A stretch of DNA of 64,000 bases from Chloroflexota bacterium. Its GTDB lineage: Bacteria > Chloroflexota > Dehalococcoidia > Lucifugimonadales > Lucifugimonadaceae. The stretch covers positions 1 to 64,000 of the forward strand of contig JABMNO010000072.1 in assembly GCA_013204555.1 (NCBI GenBank). Reading direction: 5' to 3'. The notes beneath the pieces were generated by a model that saw only the letters and a program-made list of their open reading frames with translations, had not been told where the DNA came from and searched no databases. Shown here in pieces: positions 17,754-26,294 of the stretch (position 1 is the stretch's first letter; each line of letters starts with the position of its first letter). The position numbers and the translations under genes were made by a program.

Positions 17754-18131
17754 CTAGCTGTCACCATCGGTCTTGATCCACATGTTGACGATTTTCTCAA
17801 GTTCGCCACCGTTCCACGGCTTCACAAGATAATCGTCTGCTCCAGCCTGAATAGCGGTTGCGATCTCCGCGTCGGTACTTCGGCCGCTAACGACAATAAC
17901 CCGCAATTTGGCAAGTTCTGGGTCGCTCCGAATCTCCGATAGCGCTTCAAGTCCATTATCGGCACCCAGCATGAGATCAAGCAAAAGTAGGTCGGGCTGG
18001 TTCTGTTTGATCTCATTGATGAGATACTGAGCATCTGCACGAGAAAAAACATCGTGGCCGTCAAATTCGAGCGTGTCGACAATCGCCACTCGAACGCCCT
18101 CATCGTCCTCAACCACGAATATTTTTGCCAA
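17754..18131 (-). CDS. Stand-alone response regulator receiver protein
   Basis: A CheY-like receiver of about 125 residues with no output domain. The acidic pocket is visible in FVVEDDEG, the phospho-acceptor Asp in LLLLDLML, the conserved Ser in VIVVSGRS and the conserved Lys in DDYLVKPWNGGEL. It would act by protein-protein contact, downstream of a histidine kinase. A TTG at 18131 with a G-rich Shine-Dalgarno-like stretch is preferred. A GTG five codons upstream is an alternative. No kinase is adjacent, but the eight-GAF kinase at 45966 lacks its own receiver, so pairing is possible and unproven. The gap 18147-18399 shows no gene. Confidence 0.85.
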   Translation of the reverse strand: MAKIFVVEDDEGVRVAIVDTLEFDGHDVFSRADAQYLINEIKQNQPDLLLLDLMLGADNGLEALSEIRSDPELAKLRVIVVSGRSTDAEIATAIQAGADDYLVKPWNGGELEKIVNMWIKTDGDS

Positions 18132-18399
18132 CGCGAACCACCCCACCTGAAGAACAGACCGGTTGTCCCCGTGGCGTCATACTAGAGAGTTCCCAGCACA
18201 CTTGGAACCCCTTTTGGGGCGTATTGCAGCACATTACTTCGGTCGGATTCTCGTTCAAAGACACCAATTCAGCGTGGATAGGTACGAGTTTGGTCGGCAG
18301 CATCAACGACCATAAAATGCGGAGGCTCCGTAATGATCAAAATCGGGATTTGGGCCAGGTCCATACCTGGCGATAATCACTCGGCGTGGTGTGTGATTA

Positions 18400-19671
18400 T
18401 CAGTCCGCCACGGAAGAAGTTTCCTGCGGCAGTTCTGGGGCCAGTTGACGATAGCGAGGTAGACCGATCAATAACGCTGATCCGATTCCGAGCACCATGC
18501 TGATCTGGAGCGCCAGGTCGTAGGAACCGCTGTTGTCGAATACTCGGCCCGCTATCCAGACGCCCGATGCTGCGCCAAGCGGCATGACGCCGAATAGCGC
18601 TCCGTACACAGTGCCAAGTCGCCGCAAGCCAAACTGGTCTGCGCTTACCGCCCCGGTGAGCGAGATTACCGACGTCCATGCCACGCCGATTAACATTACT
18701 CCGATGATCGCCATAGGAAGTGAGTTGGCCATCAATAAGACGGCGTAGCCGAGTCCTCTAAAGCCGTACGCTATGGCGAGTATCGGGCGGGTTCCATGGC
18801 GATCAGCAAGTGTTCCAAAAACCAGAGCGCCAGTGATACTCATCACCCCAACGGTCGCCAGGCCGCCTGCTGCCGCTATAGCTGAGGCGCCGAAGCCGGT
18901 GGCGTAGGCCACGAAGTGGGCATTCACGAAGCCCATTGTGTAGCCTCAGGTGAAGAATCCGGCGGTGAGTGCCCAGAATATTGGCGTTCGCACTGCCTCC
19001 CTCAGGGACATGCCCTCGTCCGGCATCCATGCACACGCAGCGGTAGTTTTTTTGCCGTTTTTCTCGGCTGGCTCGCTGTCTTCTCTCGGGGCTGATCGAG
19101 CCCTGAGCAGCATGAATGCGATGGGGATGATGCCAAGCAGCAGTATTGCCGCCAACACCACGTAAGCAGAACGCCAACCGCTCAGAGCCAGTACAACGGC
19201 TGAAAGCGGTACGAGCGCTGTCTCACCAACTGCGGAACCACTTCCTGCCAGGGACAGGGCTAGCCCACGCCTACGGGTAAATTGCACACTCACGAGCTTG
19301 GTTAGCGTTGCGGGCGAGGCCAGCGTAAAGCCAATGCCCATCACGATGAATAGCGCGTATAGCTGCCACAACTCCTGGACTCGAGATAGACCAAATAGTG
19401 CGACGCCGCCAATCGCAACGCCCGCGAGGGCAACGCGTGCCGGGTCGAATCGGTCAGCGAACCACCCGGCGAACGGTCGAAGTAGCCCGGTCGATAACCC
19501 CGTGATCGCAAGTGCTCCAGAGAGCGAACCGCGGGACCAGCCAAAGTCGTCGGTGAGCGGCTTCAGGAACACGCCAAATGAGAACCGGCTACCGGCTGTA
19601 CCAAACAAGATGACAGCCACACCAATGACGATAATCCATCCGGGATGAATGCCGAATCGGCGCGTCAACAT
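18400..19671 (-). pseudogene. MFS transporter interrupted by an in-frame TGA
   Basis: The two halves of one 12-segment MFS carrier (oxalate/formate antiporter-like, monocarboxylate type) lie in the same frame, separated only by a TGA at 18946-18948. The N-half ends FWALTAGFFT and the C-half continues GYTMGFVNAHFVAYATGFG with no missing residues. In relatives the interrupted position is often Cys, so TGC to TGA is a likely single change. Nothing else is broken, which points to a recent nonsense mutation or a sequencing error. Without the stop the protein would be about 423 residues. Substrate unknown. Confidence 0.8.
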
Positions 19672-19819
19672 GAGGCGGGTTGGTGGGGTAAGACAGGGTG
19701 GATGATCAACATGATCCGCAAGCCTACCCCACCTGCGGCCACCTGTATTCGCCGTTTGCTGATAAAAACAACACTATTCGAGTTATCTCAATTCGGTGCG
19801 ACGGGACGGGAAGGGAGCC

Positions 19820-20833
19820 ATGGTGAACTACAAGAGTTTTGGCAGAACTGGCGTGAACGTAAGCCCACTTGTGCTGGGGTGCATGATGTTCGGCGGTCGG
19901 ACATCACCTGAGGACTCGTACACGATCATAGATCGCGCCCTGGATGCGGGCATCAATTTTCTGGATACGGCAAACGTCTATAACAGCGGACAGAGCGAAG
20001 AAGTCGTGGGCGAGGCTCTTGCCCGCAGTGGCTCTCGTGACTCCGTGTTCCTGGCCACCAAGGCTCACAGCCAAATGGGTGATGGACCAAACGACCTTGG
20101 CAACTCGCGTCTGCATATCGTCCAGCAGTGCGAAGCGAGCCTGCGACGACTCCAGACCGACCGCATCGATCTCTACCAACTCCACCGTCCGGACCGGCAC
20201 ATAGCGATTGATGAGACGCTGCGGGCATTCGATGACCTCATCACCTCGGGCAAGGTGAACTACATCGGCACAAGTAACTTCGGCTCCTGGCAGGTTGTGG
20301 AGTCGCTCTGGGTGTCGAAGGAGCTTGGGCTGAACAGGTTCGTGTCAGACCAGTCGCCCTACAACATGGCCGACCGCCGCATAGAGCGCGAGCAGATCCC
20401 GATGTGTCAGACCTACGGGCTTGCAGTGATTCCGTGGAGCCCCATGGCAGGCGGTGGGCTCACTGGCAAGTACGAACGCACAGCGAAACAAGCGCCAGGG
20501 ACCCGATTCGGTGATGAGACCAGATCCGGCATGATGTCACGCTTCAGCGATGGGGTCATGGACATTGTGGACGGTCTGCGGCCTATTGCCGAAGCGAAGG
20601 GCTGCACTGTGGCGCAACTGGCGCTGGCCTGGGTCATGCACCAGCCGGGCGTAACCGCTCCACTGGTGGGTCCCAGGACGATGGAGCAACTCGAAGACAA
20701 CCTTGGCGCAATCGACGTCGGGATCACCGATGAAGATCGGACCGTGATAGACAGCCTCAACCCGCCTGGAGGCCACGTCGCCAACTTCTATGAGGCGAGT
20801 TTCGCACCGAACCTGCATCGCGTGCTGGGGTAG
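19820..20833 (+). CDS. Aldo/keto reductase
   Basis: A 337-residue NADP(H)-dependent TIM-barrel oxidoreductase acting on aldehydes or ketones. The catalytic tetrad is visible as Asp in FLDTANVYNSGQSE with its Tyr, Lys in FLATKAHS and His in LYQLHRPD. The family signature TSNFGSWQV and a C-terminal cofactor-binding region near VAPLVG-type residues (TAPLVGPRTMEQLEDNL) are present. It resembles YajO/YghZ-like general reductases. The ATG at 19820 is chosen for its upstream GGGAG. An open frame 24 bases longer exists. It stands alone and is followed by a large inverted repeat. Confidence 0.9.
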   Translation: MVNYKSFGRTGVNVSPLVLGCMMFGGRTSPEDSYTIIDRALDAGINFLDTANVYNSGQSEEVVGEALARSGSRDSVFLATKAHSQMGDGPNDLGNSRLHIVQQCEASLRRLQTDRIDLYQLHRPDRHIAIDETLRAFDDLITSGKVNYIGTSNFGSWQVVESLWVSKELGLNRFVSDQSPYNMADRRIEREQIPMCQTYGLAVIPWSPMAGGGLTGKYERTAKQAPGTRFGDETRSGMMSRFSDGVMDIVDGLRPIAEAKGCTVAQLALAWVMHQPGVTAPLVGPRTMEQLEDNLGAIDVGITDEDRTVIDSLNPPGGHVANFYEASFAPNLHRVLG

Positions 20834-20886
20834 GGGCCACGAAGCGGAATTATCGTCAATTAGAAGATAACTAGTGGCCCCAACCC
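20827..20886. repeat. Inverted repeat after the aldo/keto reductase gene
   Basis: GGGGCCAC at 20833-20840 pairs with GTGGCCCC at 20874-20881, and pairing extends outward by three more G-C pairs after one mismatch. The loop is a 33-base AT-rich spacer, and no U-tract follows. It overlaps the stop codon of the reductase gene. It may be a transcription terminator of unusual form or a binding site. Confidence 0.45.
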
Positions 20887-20888
20887 AT

Positions 20889-21035
20889 GTGACACCGTCA
20901 ATGACAGTGTCACGGATTTCGGATTCTGATTTGCAGTTCGAGCCATACTGATGCAGTGATGTGACATTTCCGTTGACATGTCACAAGAAGTGTCAACACA
21001 TTGCACTGTTAAAGAGACGTGTAAATCCGTGTCAC
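20889..21035. promoter_or_regulatory. Cluster of GTGAC/GTCAC half-sites and palindromes
   Basis: Within about 150 noncoding bases there are GTGACAC and GTGTCAC arms (20889-20895 and 20907-20913), a GTGACAT/ATGTCAC pair (20961 and 20978) containing the perfect palindrome TGACATGTCA (20974-20983), and further TGTCA and GTGTCAC copies up to the end of the PNPOx-like gene. It lies between convergent genes, so a promoter operator is not expected. A protein-binding or repeat role is inferred only from symmetry. Confidence 0.35.
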
Positions 21036-21511
21036 GTCCGCCACCGCGTCGCAGTGTTCGGAAAGTCTGATTCCCGCCAGCCCAGGACTTTTGAGGGACG
21101 GAACGCGAGCAACGCCGTCCCTTTGTCAGACGGGGCCAGTTTGATGTCGTACTTCTCGTCGTAGGCCGAGACGAATTTGGCTAGCGTGGCCTGATCGATA
21201 ATCTCTTCGGCGATTCCGTACATGATGACCACGTCATCGCCACTTTCCAGATGAACGGCGATCTCAGCATCGCGAGCGATGTTGCGGCCTTTGGCTGAGA
21301 CGGCATCTGTTCCGAAGCACATCGCCTCTTCCAGCCAGACACCCCATACTGGTGACACGTGTGGTTTGCCATTCTGGTCGACCGTAGCAATCCAGTAGTT
21401 GCGTGACTCCGCGAGCTGATCTGTGACCCACGACCACTCCAGTGGTACGAAGTCAGGGGCGTCAGCGACAACGCCATACGACGGCGGCATATTGGGGCGG
21501 TCAACTCTCAC
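21032..21511 (-). CDS. Pyridoxamine 5'-phosphate oxidase-like flavin/F420-binding protein
   Basis: A 159-residue split-barrel protein. The core WIATVDQNGKPHVSPVWGVW is typical of PNPOx-like enzymes that bind FMN or F420 and reduce small substrates. The middle ARDAEIAVHLESGDDVVIMYG gives the second barrel half. The C-terminal KVLGWRESDFPNTATRW resembles the end of F420-dependent subfamilies common in Actinobacteria and Chloroflexota. The GTG start has GGAG four bases upstream. Substrate and cofactor cannot be settled from sequence. It is transcribed towards the palindrome cluster. Confidence 0.82.
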   Translation of the reverse strand: MRVDRPNMPPSYGVVADAPDFVPLEWSWVTDQLAESRNYWIATVDQNGKPHVSPVWGVWLEEAMCFGTDAVSAKGRNIARDAEIAVHLESGDDVVIMYGIAEEIIDQATLAKFVSAYDEKYDIKLAPSDKGTALLAFRPSKVLGWRESDFPNTATRWRT

Positions 21512-21587
21512 GTTTCTCTCCTGCTCGCCAGTTGGATTGCCAAATGGTGCTGGACGGCCTCATCGTGGCCGCCAATATCCTCAACGT

Positions 21588-21896
21588 ATGGAACATGTTC
21601 GACTGTCATGCACGCTCTGTCTGCCGGGACCGGCGGTGGAACTCCCGCTGGAGTTCGCCGCGGCCATGGTGTTCCACGCAATTGTCCACCACGGCGTCAC
21701 AGAGTTCGAAGTCGATCGCGTCAGGCGATCAGGTGCTATGACGGAGCGTGACCGCTACACGCCGATGCGTGCCCGATGGATCCTGCCCGGTGGCCGACCA
21801 TGGCTGACAGAGTGGCAGTCCAGCGGCGATGGACGGCCGCTACCCACCATCGCAGAAAATCGGAGGTCGTCCGATCACCGATCACGGCACGGCTGA
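21588..21896 (+). CDS. Possible small hypothetical protein
   Basis: An open frame of about 102 codons in the otherwise empty stretch 21512-22005. Third codon positions are GC-rich in the first two thirds, and LPLEFAAAMVFHAIVHHGVT would form an amphipathic helix, which makes coding plausible. The last 15 residues are Arg/Ser-rich and look non-coding. No Shine-Dalgarno is obvious and no family is recognised. It could equally be decayed DNA. Confidence 0.25.
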   Translation: MEHVRLSCTLCLPGPAVELPLEFAAAMVFHAIVHHGVTEFEVDRVRRSGAMTERDRYTPMRARWILPGGRPWLTEWQSSGDGRPLPTIAENRRSSDHRSRHG

Positions 21897-21911
21897 GCCT
21901 CCTCGGTAGCC

Positions 21912-21927
21912 GCCGGGCTTGCCCGGC
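21912..21927. repeat. Short GC-rich hairpin
   Basis: GCCGGGC and GCCCGGC are separated by two T bases, forming a perfect seven-pair stem in the gap downstream of the MFS gene. No U-tract follows on either strand. Confidence 0.4.
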
Positions 21928-21986
21928 CCTCTTCGGCGATCGCGCGGGTGTGAATCGATCACACGTCGCAGGTTGTTGTTGCGTGG

Positions 21987-22004
21987 GGAGGGGCGAGCCC
22001 CTCC
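21987..22004 (-). terminator. GC-rich hairpin directly after the MFS stop codon
   Basis: GGAGGGGC and GCCCCTCC form an almost perfect palindrome beginning one base past the TAG (22006-22008) of the minus-strand MFS gene. Position fits a terminator, but the typical U-tract is missing. The sequence also resembles dispersed GAGGGGCTCGCCCCTC intergenic repeats seen in many genomes. Confidence 0.45.
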
Positions 22005-22005
22005 G

Positions 22006-23271
22006 CTACCTGAGATCCGTGTCAGTTGCCGCGTTCGGATCAACAGGACGCGCTAGCAGGAAACTAACGATGGACACACCGAGAATCGCAATCACGATGC
22101 CAAATGCCAGGTCGTACTGATCTGTTACGTCGAACGTTATTCCGGCCAGTAATGGGCCAGCTATCTCTGGGAGTATTTGCGCCGGTCTGGTGAGCCCTAG
22201 GATTCCGCCGAAATTGCGCAGGCCGAAGTTCTCGACGATAACCAGCGGCCCCAACGTTCCAACGCCGCCCATACCAAGTCCAAAGATCACCAGCGCAATC
22301 CACACCGCCCATGAGCCCCCAAAGAGGATCAGCAGCGCCATGCCAACCATCTGCATCGCGATGATCGCTACGTAGGTATAGCGGGCGGTGAAGGACTCGC
22401 TAACGCGGCCGGAGATGATCTTGCTGGCAATCGCGAAAAAAGACACCACCGAGACCATAGCGGCCGCGGTGCCAATACCGAAGCCTTTCTGCTCCAGATG
22501 CGGAAACAATTGAGTCGAAACTGCTGTTCGAGCGAACTGCTGCAGCCCCATGGCGATCATCAGGAACCAGAACGTCCGCATGTGGAACGCCTGGCTGGTC
22601 GAGAATCCCGATAGCAGCGACCGCGCTTGCCGTCCAGGCAGCGTCTTCGGCGCCCACCTCTTCCCGGCTTCGCGGTCGATCTCGTCCGGGTCGTCTCGGA
22701 TGGTCAAGACCACCAAGACAAGCACCACAAGGACGATCAGCCCCATCGCAGCGAAACTCCATCGCCAGCCAGCCAGCGCAATCATTCCCGCGGCGAGAGG
22801 TATCGTGACCATCCCGCCAAAGTTGTTGCCGGCCGTGACAATGCCCATCATCCGGCCACGCGTGCCAGGGAACCACAGGCCCACCAGGCGCCCCACCGGC
22901 ATCATCGTAGTGCCCGGCACGCCAAGGACGATTAACAGTGAGAACAGGTAGAACTGCCACAGATCCGTCATGATCGCTCGCAGGAAGAATCCCAGGGCGA
23001 TGGATGCAAGTGAGATCACCATGATCCATCGGGAGCCGTAACGGTCCAACAGGCGACCGGTAAACGGCGAGATAAATGCGGTGACCACGCCAAGGGTGAG
23101 CGAGATGTTTATCTGAGTGCGGGTCCACCCGAACTCATCCTCAAGTGGCGTGATGAACACGCCAAACGCGAACTGCCCCATGCCGATGGACGCGGCCAGG
23201 GTCAGAAACGTGACGCCCGCAACGGGCCAGCCGCGGTAGATGCCCGGTTTTGGTTGTTCCGAGGGAGCCAT
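22006..23271 (-). CDS. MFS transporter (monocarboxylate/oxalate-formate type)
   Basis: A 421-residue, 12-segment inner-membrane carrier. The N-terminal PVAGVTFLTLAASIGMGQFA, the loop-2 signature GRLLDRYGSRW and the FGVFITPLEDEFGWTRTQIN block match monocarboxylate-type OFA carriers that take up small organic acids. A long cytoplasmic loop (DDPDEIDREAGKRWAPKT) joins the two halves. It is intact, unlike the related carrier at 18400-19671, and could cover its function. It is transcribed in the same direction as phzF upstream but 244 bases away. Substrate unknown. Confidence 0.88.
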   Translation of the reverse strand: MAPSEQPKPGIYRGWPVAGVTFLTLAASIGMGQFAFGVFITPLEDEFGWTRTQINISLTLGVVTAFISPFTGRLLDRYGSRWIMVISLASIALGFFLRAIMTDLWQFYLFSLLIVLGVPGTTMMPVGRLVGLWFPGTRGRMMGIVTAGNNFGGMVTIPLAAGMIALAGWRWSFAAMGLIVLVVLVLVVLTIRDDPDEIDREAGKRWAPKTLPGRQARSLLSGFSTSQAFHMRTFWFLMIAMGLQQFARTAVSTQLFPHLEQKGFGIGTAAAMVSVVSFFAIASKIISGRVSESFTARYTYVAIIAMQMVGMALLILFGGSWAVWIALVIFGLGMGGVGTLGPLVIVENFGLRNFGGILGLTRPAQILPEIAGPLLAGITFDVTDQYDLAFGIVIAILGVSIVSFLLARPVDPNAATDTDLR

Positions 23272-23357
23272 CGTGGACGGGTTTTCTATCGTCTCACTCC
23301 GCGGGCCCTTGCCCGGATTAGCGTGAAATCAGGCGAGAGCGTAACACCTGGGTACGG

Positions 23358-23513
23358 CTACTTGTTCGTTCGATTCCGTTTTATCGCCTGCCACCCGACG
23401 AACATGATGCCGGCAACGAAAACGACTACGGCAGCTACCCTGTTGCCGGTCACCAGAAGCGCGATGGCGGCAGCGAAAATTATGTGGTGGCCGTAACGCT
23501 CAAATAGATTCAT
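23358..23513 (-). CDS. Small single/double-pass membrane protein downstream of PhzF
   Basis: A 51-codon frame starting at the ATG at 23513, three bases past the PhzF stop. GAGG lies eight bases before the ATG. The product begins MNLFERYGHHIIFAAAIALL, then has a second hydrophobic stretch (VAAVVVFVAGIMFVGW) and ends with a basic tail KRNRTNK. The layout (two hydrophobic segments, positive C-terminus, tight operon spacing, Shine-Dalgarno) supports a real small membrane protein. No family is recognised. Confidence 0.6.
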   Translation of the reverse strand: MNLFERYGHHIIFAAAIALLVTGNRVAAVVVFVAGIMFVGWQAIKRNRTNK

Positions 23514-23516
23514 GAG

Positions 23517-24314
23517 TTAGACCTCAATCTGGCCCCGCATGTAATCGCGGGCGTAGCCGGAGATGATAACGCGGTCGCCCGCAAGGCGGCACCAGAGGTT
23601 GCCGCCGCGTTGGGATATCTGCCGCGCGGTCAACGGATTCCTGCCGAGACGGCTAACCCAGTATGGCGTCATGATCGTGTGGGTGGAGCCGGTAACTGGA
23701 TCTTCGTCGATCCCCGCGCCCGGAGCGAAAAATCGCGAGACAAAGTCAGTCTCATCACCCGGAGCGGTCGCGATCACGTAGGGGATATCAAGCTGGTTGA
23801 TCGCAGCAAAGTCAGGCTTGAGTGATGCGACCTGACTGTGGTGGTCGAACACGGCCATGATCGTGTGCGTCACACGAAGCGCGCTGGGCATCTTGCCGAG
23901 AGCACTGCCGACGGCAGCCAGTAGCGCTGTATCGATGACCAGCGGGGCCTCCTGGGCAGGAAAATCCATCTCAAGGCGATCACCATCCCGTAGTACTGTG
24001 AGCCGACCACTCCGGGTGTGGAATGCAACCATCTCCTCGTTTGGAGTCAGTTTCGTCAGAACCACGTGGCCCGACGCCAACGTGGCGTGGCCGCAGAGAT
24101 CAACTTCGATTTTTGGGGTGAACCACCGGAGATCGTATTCGTCATCGGGCCGCCGCACGAAGAACGCCGTCTCAGACAAATTGTTCTCCGCCGCAATCGC
24201 CTGCATCACCTCATCCGGCAACCACTCCTCAAGCGGGCAGACAGCGGCAGGATTGCCCGTGAAAACGCGATCAGCGAAGGCATCGACCTGGTAGATGGGA
24301 ATTTGAGTCGGCAT
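23517..24314 (-). CDS. PhzF-family isomerase/epimerase
   Basis: A 265-residue protein of the diaminopimelate epimerase-like PhzF fold, cytoplasmic. Family signatures are QVDAFADRVFTGNPAAVCPL near the N-terminus, the catalytic Glu in NNLSETAFFV, LCGHATLASGHVV, and ARFFAPGAGIDEDPVTGSTH-type residues late (FFAPGAGIDEDPVTGSTHT). Most PhzF homologues are unrelated to phenazines, and their substrates are unknown. The ATG at 24314 is chosen because homology begins at MPTQIPIYQVDAF. A longer frame exists. It forms a likely operon with the 51-residue membrane protein. Confidence 0.88.
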   Translation of the reverse strand: MPTQIPIYQVDAFADRVFTGNPAAVCPLEEWLPDEVMQAIAAENNLSETAFFVRRPDDEYDLRWFTPKIEVDLCGHATLASGHVVLTKLTPNEEMVAFHTRSGRLTVLRDGDRLEMDFPAQEAPLVIDTALLAAVGSALGKMPSALRVTHTIMAVFDHHSQVASLKPDFAAINQLDIPYVIATAPGDETDFVSRFFAPGAGIDEDPVTGSTHTIMTPYWVSRLGRNPLTARQISQRGGNLWCRLAGDRVIISGYARDYMRGQIEV

Positions 24315-24443
24315 GATGCCCAATGGTAGCGGCATGTGGCTCAAGCGGTATCGACCGCGTTCCGCATTCTCGTCGTTCGACTTGGCATGTACTCTTGGCG
24401 GTACGGCTCTTCAACGTATGCATAACGGTCAAAGTGACGCTCG

Positions 24444-26294
24444 ATGCTTGAATCTCATTCGCTAAGTAAACGTCTTACGGAACGCCCTCAGCTAACCACT
24501 GGCCCACGATTGCTGAAATTGGGCGAGGCGATGGAATTCCAGTTCTCCGTACCGGCCGGTGTGGATGCTGGTGACCTGTCGATTTTTCCGCGTTATCTGG
24601 AACAGGCTGGATCCGATATCAACTTCAGTGCCGCGGATGGACTCGGTTGGATAGAGGCGCAGACGCCTGAAGTGTTTCCAGTCGCATTCACGGACAGTAG
24701 CGCCTCATTCACCTATCGCCCGTCGACGCCCGGTAACTACATGGCCCGCTGGACCGCCGGTGGTGAGGTATTTCACAGGTACTTCGCGATCATCGAAGAC
24801 GACTCCATCGTGCTGCGCTTTAGCTCGTTTATTGAGTTGGAGTCTGAGCCGACCCTGCATTCGACCGGAATTCCGATGGACTACCGTCTCCCCATCGAGC
24901 AGTTCGAAGAAGGCGATCAGACGTTTGAGAAGTTGCTTGGCTACCACCGCCTGTTTGGCGACGCGGTAACTCCGGAGTTCCCTGACACTCCACCAACCGG
25001 GTCAACCGCACAGATGACGAACGAAGATCGAGCGCGGCAGTACGGGGCGGGTCTTGAACGTGTGCGAGCGCTCCTTCCCGACGACAGTGACGCCCGTTCT
25101 GCGCGCGTGCAGCTTCGCCACGCCATTGATCCCGGCTATGTAGGTGTGTTTGAAAAGCTCGGGCTGAACGATCATTTCGGGCTTCAGGAGTCGAACATTC
25201 TGCCGTGGCTCGGGATGCCAGAGTTCCCTTACTTCGCATCGCCTAACGATTTCAGGAAGAGTAGCCAGGGGCAAGGCGGCAGCGTCGTTTCGCACACCTG
25301 GGACTTCTGCGCAGGATTCCACTTCATTGGTCCGATCAGTTGGCACTATGCAGTCTCAGAGGGAGACTTCGATCAGGCGGAAACCTGCATCCGCCACGGA
25401 ATGGATGACCTGCAAAACATGACCGAGCTCAGCGGGTACCCGGCCTTCGCCAACCCGCTGTACGACGGCGCAACGAAGAACTACGGCAGCCCGAACGGCC
25501 AGTTCAACGAAGGGTACGGCGGCGACCCCATCCTGGAGTTCGTAGATCGCTGGCAACAGATGATCGCTTTCAAGTTCACAGCGGAGTACAAACTCGTCTT
25601 TGCCCGGTCGATCGACATAGCGGACTACTACCGCAGGCATTTCAATGTGACTCCCCGTACGGTCTTCTCCAGCAAGTCTGATCACCCCCTGTACGACATG
25701 TGGTGGAACTGCACATGGGGGCGAGAGGGCATCCTGACGACCCGCGATCGCATTCCGCGGCAGACGCGCATGTCCACCATCATGAAGCAGCGGCGTTCCG
25801 GGGCTACGGTCAGCTACGTCAACCTGGTGAGCGGGAAGGAGGTCACAGCGCAAGCGATCACCAAGGATCCTCTGTCCAGTGAACACCTGCTAATAGAGGA
25901 CCAGCATCGTTCGCTGCGCTTTGAGCGTGAGAGCCCCAATCCAATCTGGTGGTTCGATTACACGGTCCAGGAGCGCGGCGAGCTAGGAAGCGAAATCAGC
26001 CACACAGAGACACCGGATGTGGAAGTCATCCAATCGGAGTGGTCTGGTGTTCCAGAGCGCACGGTAAGTTTGAAGATCATCACAGAAGCCGAGTTCCCCG
26101 ACTACGCGGTCGCGATATGGGGCGTACCAGCGAAGTTCAGTCTCGACCGCTCTCGGATCAAGACAAACGCAAAGGACTTCGTGCTCGCCAGGAACAGAGA
26201 TGGCGAGTTCCACATCATCCTCTACTTCGACCTGAAGCCCGACGTTGAGTTGACCCTGACCGTGCTGGATTCGGGAGCTAACTCGCTGGAATAA
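24444..26294 (+). CDS. Large conserved-looking protein of unknown function
   Basis: A 616-residue protein with no signal peptide or membrane segment and no domain I recognise. Residues ~25-125 look like a beta-sandwich. The middle is rich in Trp/His/Asp and aromatic motifs (FYFASPNDF-type, HTWDFCAGFHFIGPISWHYA, YDMWWNCTWGREG) that suggest a helical catalytic or ligand-binding domain. The last ~150 residues again look beta-rich. Codon use and density match its neighbours, so it is a real gene. Its 3' end overlaps the convergent CocE gene by 17 bases. An ATG at codon 30 is an alternative start. No function is claimed. Confidence 0.75.
   Translation: MLESHSLSKRLTERPQLTTGPRLLKLGEAMEFQFSVPAGVDAGDLSIFPRYLEQAGSDINFSAADGLGWIEAQTPEVFPVAFTDSSASFTYRPSTPGNYMARWTAGGEVFHRYFAIIEDDSIVLRFSSFIELESEPTLHSTGIPMDYRLPIEQFEEGDQTFEKLLGYHRLFGDAVTPEFPDTPPTGSTAQMTNEDRARQYGAGLERVRALLPDDSDARSARVQLRHAIDPGYVGVFEKLGLNDHFGLQESNILPWLGMPEFPYFASPNDFRKSSQGQGGSVVSHTWDFCAGFHFIGPISWHYAVSEGDFDQAETCIRHGMDDLQNMTELSGYPAFANPLYDGATKNYGSPNGQFNEGYGGDPILEFVDRWQQMIAFKFTAEYKLVFARSIDIADYYRRHFNVTPRTVFSSKSDHPLYDMWWNCTWGREGILTTRDRIPRQTRMSTIMKQRRSGATVSYVNLVSGKEVTAQAITKDPLSSEHLLIEDQHRSLRFERESPNPIWWFDYTVQERGELGSEISHTETPDVEVIQSEWSGVPERTVSLKIITEAEFPDYAVAIWGVPAKFSLDRSRIKTNAKDFVLARNRDGEFHIILYFDLKPDVELTLTVLDSGANSLE

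Noticed and set aside
18946..18948. Selenocysteine codon in the MFS carrier
   Set aside because: MFS carriers are not known selenoproteins, the downstream stem is short, and no selenocysteine genes are in the window. A nonsense change is simpler.
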